DNA of 5,404 nucleotides. Origin: Rhodospirillaceae bacterium. Its GTDB lineage: Bacteria > Pseudomonadota > Alphaproteobacteria > Rhodospirillales > Magnetovibrionaceae. This document shows, piece after piece, positions 1 to 5,287 of this stretch. Where the stretch lies: positions 1 through 5,404 of the forward strand of contig JAOULV010000111.1 in NCBI GenBank assembly GCA_029881835.1, read 5' to 3'. Under the pieces are notes generated by a model that was given only the letters and a program-made list of their open reading frames with translations, was not told the origin of the DNA and ran no database searches. Numbering within the stretch: the first letter of the stretch is position 1; every line of letters starts with the position of its first letter. The position numbers were made by a program, and so were the translations under genes.

Positions 1-336
1 TCCATGCCTGGAGTTTTGCCGGTTGCATCGGGCGGTATCCACGTTTGGCACATGCCTGCGCTGGTTAGCATCTTTGGTGATGACAGCGTTCTGCAATTCG
101 GTGGTGGTACTCTTGGCCATCCTTGGGGTAACGCAGCAGGTGCTGCGGCTAACCGTGTTGCACTTGAAGCTTGTGTTCAGGCGCGCAACGAAGGTCGTGA
201 GTTGGAAAAAGAAGGCAAGGACGTTCTTACCAAAGCCGCTAATTCCAGCCCTGAACTTAAGGCTGCTATGGAAACCTGGAAAGAAATCAAATTCGAATTT
301 GACACAGTTGATAAGCTTGACGTTTCGCACAAATAA
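1..336 (+). CDS. cbbL: RuBisCO form I large subunit, C-terminal part (partial, 5' end outside window)
   Basis: This is the last 111 codons of the large subunit of ribulose-1,5-bisphosphate carboxylase/oxygenase, which fixes CO2 onto RuBP in the cytosol. The reading frame is open from base 1 and ends at TAA 334-336. Form I large subunits are about 470 residues, so roughly the last quarter is present. The segment carries the phosphate-binding elements of the barrel's C-terminal half: VASGGIHVWHMPAL, whose serine (10th visible residue) corresponds to spinach Ser379, and LQFGGGTLGHPWGN, whose glycines (34th-35th) correspond to Gly403-Gly404. The tail WKEIKFEFDTVDKLDV is typical of green-type form IA enzymes and unlike red-type form IC/ID. 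Catalytic Lys201 and loop 6 Lys334 lie upstream of the window. An ATG at position 4 is an internal methionine and not a start. cbbS follows after 58 bases. Confidence 0.98.
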   Translation, partial: SMPGVLPVASGGIHVWHMPALVSIFGDDSVLQFGGGTLGHPWGNAAGAAANRVALEACVQARNEGRELEKEGKDVLTKAANSSPELKAAMETWKEIKFEFDTVDKLDVSHK

Positions 337-378
337 GTGCCTGACATCGAGCTTTAGCTAAATAATTCGAATTTAACT

Positions 379-385
379 AGAAGGA
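379..385 (+). promoter_or_regulatory. Ribosome binding site of cbbS
   Basis: AGAAGGA lies 9 bases before the ATG at 395. It supports that start and gives the small subunit its own strong ribosome binding site within the cbbL-cbbS transcript. Confidence 0.75.
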
Positions 386-394
386 CTTAATAAA

Positions 395-748
395 ATGAGT
401 GACGTACAAGACTACGCTTCCAGCCTTTCCAATCCGAAAAGCCGGAAGTTTGAAACTTTCTCGTATCTTCCAGAAATGGATGCGGCTCAAATGCGCAAGC
501 AAATTGAGTACATCGTATCCAAAGGCTGGAACCCGGCCATTGAACACTGTGAACCAGAAAACGCTTTTAGCTACTACTGGTACATGTGGAAATTGCCGAT
601 GTTCGGCGAAACCGATGTAGATCGCATTCTTGGCGAAGCCGAAGCGTGCCACAAGGCACACCCAGGCAACCACGTTCGCCTGATTGGCTACGACAACTAT
701 GCCCAGTCACAGGGCGCCTCGATGGTTATCTATCGCGGTAAAATGTAA
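395..748 (+). CDS. cbbS: RuBisCO form I small subunit
   Basis: This encodes the 117-residue small subunit that caps the L8 core to give the L8S8 holoenzyme. Recognisable family segments are RKFETFSYLP (about residues 17-26), the helix with KQIEYIVSKGWNPAIEH (about 35-51), YYWYMWKLPMFGETD (about 60-74) and the C-terminal strand VRLIGYDNYAQSQGASMVIYRG. The N-terminal SLSNPKSRKFETFS stretch is about six residues longer than the SLKYETFS-like version I recall from carboxysomal IAc small subunits; this fits the IAq subtype and agrees with cbbQ following directly. The start at 395 is supported by an AGAAGGA ribosome site. The gene is in the same operon as cbbL and is followed by a GC-rich hairpin. 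Confidence 0.98.
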   Translation: MSDVQDYASSLSNPKSRKFETFSYLPEMDAAQMRKQIEYIVSKGWNPAIEHCEPENAFSYYWYMWKLPMFGETDVDRILGEAEACHKAHPGNHVRLIGYDNYAQSQGASMVIYRGKM

Positions 749-776
749 GGCTTTAACCCTTACGTGACAGGAAAAA

Positions 777-800
777 GCGGCCGGGTTTTGGCCCGGCCGC
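777..800 (+). terminator. GC-rich hairpin between cbbS and cbbQ (partial terminator or mRNA-stabilising stem)
   Basis: GCGGCCGGG (777-785) pairs perfectly over 9 bp with CCCGGCCGC (792-800) around the 6-base loop TTTTGG. It is preceded by an A-run (772-776), but only AGTTT follows, so the U-tract is weak and termination is probably incomplete. A further T-rich stretch lies at 831-847, too far away for a classical terminator. The position, 28 bases after the cbbS stop, suits a device that keeps RuBisCO mRNA abundant while letting a minority of transcripts continue into cbbQ-cbbO. Protection of the cbbLS mRNA 3' end is the alternative reading. Confidence 0.75.
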
Positions 801-802
801 AG

Positions 803-830
803 TTTCCACCAATAACCAAGAATTTAATAT
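803..830 (+). promoter_or_regulatory. Possible weak promoter ahead of cbbQ
   Basis: TTTCCA (803-808) and TAATAT (825-830) are separated by 16 bases and each match four of six positions of the sigma-70 consensus. They lie between the hairpin after cbbS and the cbbQ ribosome site, where a secondary promoter would let the activase genes be made separately. The region is AT-rich, so such matches arise by chance and the call is tentative. Confidence 0.2.
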
Positions 831-855
831 TTTCTTTTCGTTTTTTCGCCCAACC

Positions 856-862
856 GGGAGGA
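856..862 (+). promoter_or_regulatory. Ribosome binding site of cbbQ
   Basis: GGGAGGA lies 7 bases before the ATG at 870. This near-consensus site fixes the start of cbbQ. Confidence 0.8.
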
Positions 863-869
863 CAGCGCA

Positions 870-1691
870 ATGCCTGACTCAAGCGAAACCGCACAAATCG
901 CAGAACAATATATAATCAACAAAGAACCATATTACCGCAATGTCGCCGATGAGATTGATATGTATCAGGCGGCCTATGACGCCAGAATGCCGGTGATGCT
1001 AAAAGGGCCAACTGGTTGCGGAAAATCGCGTTTTGTTGAGCACATGGCATGGAAACTTAAAAAACCCCTTATCACGGTGGCGTGCAACGAAGACATGACC
1101 GCATCTGATCTGGTTGGTCGTTTCTTGCTAGATATCAACGGAACCAAGTGGCAAGACGGCCCATTGACCGTAGCGGCACGCATCGGCGCTATTTGTTATC
1201 TTGATGAAGTGGTCGAGGCCCGTCAGGACACCACCGTTGTTATTCACCCCCTGACCGATCATCGCCGGGTATTGCCTTTGGAAAAAAAGGGAGAGCTGGT
1301 CGAAGCACATCCTGATTTCCAAATAGTTATTTCATACAACCCGGGCTATCAAAGCTTGATGAAAGATCTGAAGCAATCAACCAAGCAACGTTTTGCCGCG
1401 CTTGATTTTGATTATCCCGAATCAGGTATTGAAGCTGAAATTATCGCCCACGAAGCGGGCACCGATGCGGCCACTGCCGATAAACTGGTTCAGGTCGCGC
1501 AACGTTCGCGCAACCTTAAAGGCCACGGTCTTGACGAAGGCATTTCAACCAGGCTTTTGGTTTATGCTGCCCAGCTTATCAATAAAGGCATTAACCCGTC
1601 TGATGCTTGCAAGATGGCGCTGGTGCGCCCGCTGACAGATGATCCCGATATGCGCGATACACTTGATGCCGCGGTTGCAACATACTTCTAG
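870..1691 (+). CDS. cbbQ: CbbQ, MoxR-family AAA+ ATPase subunit of the CbbQO RuBisCO activase
   Basis: CbbQ forms a hexameric ATPase which, with CbbO, frees RuBisCO active sites blocked by inhibitory sugar phosphates. The 273-residue protein shows the full set of AAA+ elements: Walker A GPTGCGKS (residues 46-53, Lys52), Walker B ICYLDE (108-113, Asp112 and Glu113), a sensor 1 asparagine in VISYNP (Asn157), a likely arginine finger in STKQRF (Arg174) and a likely sensor 2 arginine in GISTRLL (Arg228). The C-terminal end, with VRPLTDDPDMRDTLDAAV, matches the CbbQ/NirQ/NorQ C-terminal domain. The N-terminal EPYYRNVADE and MPVMLKGPTGCGKS are characteristic of CbbQ. NorQ/NirQ are close relatives, but the location behind cbbLS and before cbbO settles the name. 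Length is normal, no key residue is missing, and cbbO starts 26 bases downstream. Confidence 0.97.
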   Translation: MPDSSETAQIAEQYIINKEPYYRNVADEIDMYQAAYDARMPVMLKGPTGCGKSRFVEHMAWKLKKPLITVACNEDMTASDLVGRFLLDINGTKWQDGPLTVAARIGAICYLDEVVEARQDTTVVIHPLTDHRRVLPLEKKGELVEAHPDFQIVISYNPGYQSLMKDLKQSTKQRFAALDFDYPESGIEAEIIAHEAGTDAATADKLVQVAQRSRNLKGHGLDEGISTRLLVYAAQLINKGINPSDACKMALVRPLTDDPDMRDTLDAAVATYF

Positions 1692-1700
1692 TTCCTTTTA

Positions 1701-1716
1701 GGTAAGGCTGCTTACC
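1701..1716 (+). promoter_or_regulatory. Small hairpin covering the cbbO ribosome binding region
   Basis: GGTAAG (1701-1706) can pair with CTTACC (1711-1716) over 6 bp around the tetraloop GCTG, ending one base before the cbbO start codon at 1718. The only Shine-Dalgarno-like bases before cbbO (AGGTAAGG, 1700-1707) lie within it. Folding would limit ribosome access and lower CbbO synthesis relative to CbbQ, which suits a complex with one CbbO per CbbQ hexamer. The pairing is seen in the sequence; the regulatory role is inferred. Confidence 0.35.
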
Positions 1717-1717
1717 C

Positions 1718-4111
1718 ATGAACAGGGTTGATTTCAACGAATATCTTAGCTGCTTATCGGATGAGCATCCGCACATTGCTGTGCTTGAATCATCCTATAA
1801 CGAAGCAGCTAGGGTCATGTCGCCGCAAGGGCTGGACCACTACCTCAAAGGGGTCGAGGCCATGTGTTCGCTGGGCCGTGGCGAGGATCTTATTCTTTCC
1901 TACATTCAGGAAATGCCCGGCGTGGTCAAGGAAGTAGGCGAGGACGTAATCACCGATGTGGTCCACGCCCTGATGAGCCTTGCCTCGCACACCTCGGGAA
2001 CGGTTTTAATTTTGATGTTGCAAAACCTGCCGCTGGCAGCCCAGCGCATGGGCGAGGCCGAGGTATTTCGCAATTACCTGAAGCTTATCCACCAGCTGGC
2101 CGGCAAATGCCCGCGCGGCATTAGGCCGATGATGGAAAATCTTGATGAACTGTTGACCAAGCTTACCCTTGGTGGGCTCAGGCGTTGGGCCATGTGGGGG
2201 GCGCAAGCGCATGCGCGCGACCTTGACGGCCAGATGGCATATTTTGCCCTAAAAAGTGAATCGTCCAAAGCTGTTCTGCAACGTGAAAGGCGCGGGACAC
2301 TGTTTGTTGAAAACCAAAGAAAATTAAATTTTTACCTGCGCGCACTTTGGGGCCGGGCATTTTTTATGAAGCCAACTGCGGGTGATTATGAAACCAAAAA
2401 AGGTTTACAGCCGTTTATTGAAAACTGGTTTTTGCATTTGCCCGATGCGTTTGACGATTACCACGGAATAAACGGAATTGAAACATATCGCGCCGCCGCC
2501 GCGCACGCCGCCGCGCATCTTGTTTATACCGATCAGACAATATCGGCAGAAATGCTTACACCGCTTCATATGAAATGCATGGATATTTTTGAAGATGCCC
2601 GCATAGAATATTTGGCCGTAAAAGATTTTCCCGGTCTTGGGAAGTTGTGGAAAAAATTCTTTACCAATGAACCACAAGACGGCGACGAAGTTGTAAAATT
2701 GCACCCGGCCATGGATTTGATGGTAAGGATGGCTCGTGCTCTAATTGATGATGAATACCAAGACCCCAACGATGAAATTAATGAACAAGCCCGCGCATTC
2801 AAAGATGTTTTGAATAACGATCCAAGCGACAATCAGGCCAGCTGGAATGCCGGCATGGATTTTTATCACTTAATTACCCGCGAAGGCGTACCTTCCGTGC
2901 GCTCGGTTAGCGAATTTCCAATCCCTTACCGGGATGATAATCGTTATATCTGGGATTTTGACGAAGTCTTATGGCGCGAGCAGGGGGTTGATTACATTCC
3001 AAGCACCCAAGGGCAAGTGCGCAAACACGTTAGCGTTATGGAATTTGCCAACGAAGTCGATGTAGAAAATGCCGGCGATGACGCGCAGGAAATATGGGTT
3101 ATGGGAACCGAGTTTTTTCCCTACGAAGATGCGGGCGAGGCCAAGCAATCGTACAATGAGCTAGAAGGCAAAGAGCCAATATCCGAACCGTACCATTATG
3201 ACGAATGGGACTATCACATCCAATTGCACCGCCCTGATTGGTCGACCGTTATTGAAAAGCGCCAGCCCAAGGGCGACCCCGAAACAATGGATGAAATACT
3301 AGTAAAGCACCGCCCCATCGCTTCTAGAATTCGTCATTTGATTGATGCTCTTCAACCCCAAGGGATTGTGCGCAGAAGAGGTTATGAAGAGGGTGAGGAG
3401 CTTGATCTAAACGCCGCAGTGCGGGCAATGACGGACATTCGCCGTGGTTCGATGCCAGACACCAGAATAAACATTCGAATAACCAGGCACATCAGGGATT
3501 TGGCGGTTGTTTTGTTGTTAGATCTTTCTGAATCAACCAACGAACCAATAGATAAAGACATCCCCGAACCGGCAGATGGCGAGGCCGATAACCGCTCAAC
3601 CATTCTTTCGTTGACCAGAGAGGCCGCCGGTTTGCTGGCTTGGGCGATTGATTCAATCGGTGATCCGTTTGCCATTCACGGCTTTGCTTCTGACGGCAGA
3701 CACGATGTTCAGTATTATCGCTTTAAAGATTTTGATCAGCCCTATGATGATGAGCCAAAGTCGCGATTAGCCGGAATGAAGGGTGGTCTTTCGACCCGTA
3801 TGGGCACGGCGCTGCGTCATGCCGGATATCATCTTACGCAACAGCCGGCGCAAAAACGCCTTGTTTTGCTTGTAACCGATGGCGAACCAGCCGATATTGA
3901 CGAGCGCGATCCGCAATATCTGCGTCACGATGCAAAAAAAGCGGTTGAAGATTTGGCCATGCAGGGCGTTCATACCTATTGCCTGACCCTTGATCCACAA
4001 GCTGACCAATATGTGGCGAGGATATTCGGTGAAAATAGATATTCAATTATTGATGATGTTGAAAAGCTACCAGAAAGACTGCCGGCGGTATTTGCCGCCC
4101 TTACAAGTTAA
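1718..4111 (+). CDS. cbbO: CbbO, VWA-domain adaptor subunit of the CbbQO RuBisCO activase
   Basis: CbbO is the RuBisCO-binding partner of CbbQ and belongs to the CbbO/NorD family. The 797-residue protein has a helical N-terminal part (about 1-240), a middle section with HAAAH (263-267) and EDARIE (292-297), an acidic charge-rich linker (about 400-580), and a C-terminal von Willebrand A domain from about residue 590. The VWA domain has an intact metal-ion-dependent adhesion site: DLSES (Asp602, Ser604, Ser606), the threonine in MGTAL (Thr697) and the aspartate in VTDGEP (Asp721). In studied CbbQO systems this domain contacts RuBisCO and a single CbbO sits on the CbbQ hexamer. RRGYEEGEELDLNAAVRAM just before the VWA domain is typical of the family. 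The start is at the first in-frame ATG after cbbQ; its ribosome site is weak and lies within a small hairpin. The reading frame is intact and of normal length. Confidence 0.96.
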   Translation: MNRVDFNEYLSCLSDEHPHIAVLESSYNEAARVMSPQGLDHYLKGVEAMCSLGRGEDLILSYIQEMPGVVKEVGEDVITDVVHALMSLASHTSGTVLILMLQNLPLAAQRMGEAEVFRNYLKLIHQLAGKCPRGIRPMMENLDELLTKLTLGGLRRWAMWGAQAHARDLDGQMAYFALKSESSKAVLQRERRGTLFVENQRKLNFYLRALWGRAFFMKPTAGDYETKKGLQPFIENWFLHLPDAFDDYHGINGIETYRAAAAHAAAHLVYTDQTISAEMLTPLHMKCMDIFEDARIEYLAVKDFPGLGKLWKKFFTNEPQDGDEVVKLHPAMDLMVRMARALIDDEYQDPNDEINEQARAFKDVLNNDPSDNQASWNAGMDFYHLITREGVPSVRSVSEFPIPYRDDNRYIWDFDEVLWREQGVDYIPSTQGQVRKHVSVMEFANEVDVENAGDDAQEIWVMGTEFFPYEDAGEAKQSYNELEGKEPISEPYHYDEWDYHIQLHRPDWSTVIEKRQPKGDPETMDEILVKHRPIASRIRHLIDALQPQGIVRRRGYEEGEELDLNAAVRAMTDIRRGSMPDTRINIRITRHIRDLAVVLLLDLSESTNEPIDKDIPEPADGEADNRSTILSLTREAAGLLAWAIDSIGDPFAIHGFASDGRHDVQYYRFKDFDQPYDDEPKSRLAGMKGGLSTRMGTALRHAGYHLTQQPAQKRLVLLVTDGEPADIDERDPQYLRHDAKKAVEDLAMQGVHTYCLTLDPQADQYVARIFGENRYSIIDDVEKLPERLPAVFAALTS

Positions 4112-4134
4112 TTTTTCAAAGCGGTAATTAATAT

Positions 4135-4509
4135 ATGGAAATCGATATGGATGCCCGCCTAGCCGAAATGCCCATCATGGCGGAGCGGGACGATTCCATA
4201 GATGCCGATGTTTTTAACGCATGGTGCAGGGCAAGAAAAAAACTGGGATCATATGTCAGGTTGAGCGATCTTGGCCTAAAACAAATGGAAATGATTGTTT
4301 CTGACAAGTATTGGGTTTGCGTTGATTCAAACAACAATGATTGCCCGGTTTTGGCCTGGGTAGATATAGAAGAAAAGGGAAGAGATTCCCTGCATTTGCC
4401 TATTAAATGTAAACTTAATTATTATCACTTTGCGGCTTCGGCTTTGCGTGCAAAGGTTCTTGTGAAAACCAAAGAGTTGCTGGAACAAATGATTGAAAAT
4501 GATCAATAA
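4135..4509 (+). CDS. Uncharacterised 124-residue protein encoded behind cbbO
   Basis: I do not recognise a named family. The protein is soluble by appearance, with no signal peptide or membrane segment. The first 25 residues are acidic and methionine-rich and may be disordered. The core (about 26-124) contains NAWCRARKKLGSYVRLSDL, KYWVCVDSNNNDCPVLAWVD and a C-terminal helix ending KTKELLEQMIEN. It holds four cysteines (31, 62, 70, 92), two histidines (87, 98) and three tryptophans (30, 60, 75). It starts 23 bases after cbbO, so it is probably in the same transcript. The ribosome site before 4135 is poor; an in-frame ATG at 4147, preceded by GGAA, is a credible alternative giving 120 residues. 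A small gene of unknown function (cbbN) also follows cbbO in the Nitrosomonas europaea cbbLGQON operon; equivalence is a guess from position only. A real gene is likely: the codons are ordinary and the protein has a compact-looking core. Confidence 0.8.
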   Translation: MEIDMDARLAEMPIMAERDDSIDADVFNAWCRARKKLGSYVRLSDLGLKQMEMIVSDKYWVCVDSNNNDCPVLAWVDIEEKGRDSLHLPIKCKLNYYHFAASALRAKVLVKTKELLEQMIENDQ

Positions 4510-4551
4510 CACAATTTTGTAACAAATAATTTAAATGAAAATGAGATTGCA

Positions 4552-4902
4552 ATGGTTGAAAAAGAAATAAGAAAATACGTTGGAATTGATAATGATGTTT
4601 TTGGCGGAATGACAGACAGCGGAAAGATTATCCGTGATGCATGGATTCTTGGAATATTGCCCGAAAGTGAAACTTGCAAAGGATGGACCGCCGAGGGAAT
4701 TCAACACCTTTGGGATAAGGTTAATAACAAGTGGGGAGAATACGGATTTCTTGTATCGAATCTTCCCCCCGATATGCGCGAAAAGTTTGACCGAATTCAA
4801 AGCGCGGCCATAGAAAAAGCCAAAGCAGAAGGGTGGAACCCTGAGCTTGACATTGCCCAAGACGAAGAGGGTGGAACCGGAGAAGTGGATGATGAAATTT
4901 AA
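4552..4902 (+). CDS. Uncharacterised 116-residue tryptophan-rich acidic protein
   Basis: I cannot assign a function. The protein looks globular and helical, with no signal peptide or membrane segment. Its most striking stretch is FGGMTDSGKIIRDAWILGILPESETCKGW (in pieces over residues 17-45), followed by a helix with IQHLWDKVNNKW, a PP turn at 72-73, and a helix of charged residues leading to AEGWNPEL. Five tryptophans (31, 45, 54, 61, 95) are unusual for this length. The last 19 residues are strongly acidic (nine Asp/Glu) and probably flexible. It follows the previous gene by 42 bases in the same direction, so a shared cbb transcript is likely. The Shine-Dalgarno is weak (TGAGA at 4542-4546), but no other in-frame start lies nearby upstream. 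The AT-richer composition compared with cbbQ and cbbO is visible. Confidence 0.8.
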   Translation: MVEKEIRKYVGIDNDVFGGMTDSGKIIRDAWILGILPESETCKGWTAEGIQHLWDKVNNKWGEYGFLVSNLPPDMREKFDRIQSAAIEKAKAEGWNPELDIAQDEEGGTGEVDDEI

Positions 4903-5078
4903 ATTATTTTTATATATTACAAATAGATAGCATTCATTTTTAATATATAGATTTAATTAATTTTTCACCAATTTTTGCTTTAGCCCCGATTCAAACCATA
5001 AGCTTATCTTATCGGCACTATCACTATAAATAAATATGTTTATACCTATCAAAAATATATATTCTAGGCATTATCCAT
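4903..5078 (+). other. AT-rich intergenic stretch without a recognisable gene
   Basis: About 176 bases of strongly AT-rich DNA follow the last small gene. No open reading frame of note is present on either strand. The only structure seen is an imperfect hairpin: CCGAT (4986-4990) can pair with ATCGG (5011-5015) around a stretch holding the palindrome ATAAGCTTAT (4998-5007). There is no G/C-rich terminator directly after the stop at 4900-4902, so transcripts from the cbb operon may run on to the terminator at 5147-5181. Several TATAAT-like hexamers occur, such as TATAAA at 5025-5030, but none has a good -35 partner. Confidence 0.6.
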
Positions 5079-5181
5079 ATGGACCGTTCTGGATGACGAG
5101 TAAACCTGGGGAGGTCCGCTCGCACTAATTCCAGAAAGGTCCGTTTGACCCCTGCCTTCAATTGGGGGCAGGGGTCTCTTT
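5079..5181 (+). ncRNA. Candidate structured RNA (small RNA, leader of cbbE, or operon 3' end)
   Basis: A compact block with nested pairing lies in the gap before the epimerase gene. The outer stem pairs GGACC (5081-5085) with GGTCC (5138-5142) and, after one G-A mismatch, TTCTGGA (5087-5093) with TCCAGAA (5130-5136), giving 12 Watson-Crick pairs; an A-U and a G-U pair extend it outward to 5079/5144. Inside, CGAG (5097-5100) pairs with CTCG (5119-5122), and ACCT (5104-5107) pairs with AGGT (5112-5115) around a GGGG loop. An intrinsic terminator follows after four bases. A poor promoter match, CATTAT at 5069-5074, would place the transcript start near 5081, right at the stem. I do not recognise it as SRP RNA, 6S RNA or any riboswitch class I know. 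Confidence 0.55.
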
Positions 5182-5184
5182 ATT
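5147..5184 (+). terminator. Strong intrinsic terminator
   Basis: GACCCCTGCC (5147-5156) pairs perfectly with GGCAGGGGTC (5167-5176) over 10 bp around a 10-base loop, and the right arm is followed by the T-rich TCTTTATT (5177-5184). The direction is +, since no T-run follows on the other strand. It ends the structured RNA block and probably also any read-through from the cbb operon. It lies about 100 bases before the epimerase start, so it could also act as an attenuator for that gene. Confidence 0.85.
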
Positions 5185-5275
5185 CCATTATTATTTGGCC
5201 TTAATTGGGTGCATATATCAAAGAAATGAAATATAACCAAGTTACATACCGAATTTGGTGATGTTGTTAAAATCT

Positions 5276-5281
5276 AGGGAG
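5276..5281 (+). promoter_or_regulatory. Ribosome binding site of cbbE
   Basis: AGGGAG lies 6 bases before the ATG at 5288 and supports that start. Confidence 0.75.
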
Positions 5282-5287
5282 AGCAAC

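Noticed and set aside
377..673. 98-residue open frame on the - strand opposite cbbS
   Set aside because: It is a shadow of cbbS, which is unmistakable; the antisense protein resembles nothing and has no start signals.
2405..2832. Two overlapping - strand open frames opposite cbbO
   Set aside because: They lie wholly within the well-supported cbbO frame and show no family features.
4535..4570. Short frame MKMRLQWLKKK overlapping the start of the 116-residue gene
   Set aside because: It has no ribosome site and lies in an A-rich stretch where such frames are common. Translational coupling is possible but unsupported.
4998..5007. Palindrome ATAAGCTTAT as an operator
   Set aside because: A single 10-base AT-rich palindrome in AT-rich DNA is expected by chance, and no promoter is recognisable beside it.
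5093..5128. Eleven-codon open frame MTSKPGEVRSH inside the structured RNA
   Set aside because: Its ATG is inside or next to the outer stem, no Shine-Dalgarno precedes it, and the composition shows no run of one amino acid as in attenuator leader peptides. Chance is the simpler explanation.
5081..5142. Signal recognition particle RNA, hammerhead-like ribozyme or tRNA-like fold
   Set aside because: The SRP apical motif, the hammerhead CUGANGA/GAAA core and the tRNA T-loop are all absent.
5205..5237. Promoter for cbbE from TTGGGT (5205-5210) and TATAAC (5232-5237)
   Set aside because: The spacing of 21 bases is too long for a normal sigma-70 promoter, and no better pair was seen, so no promoter is annotated here.
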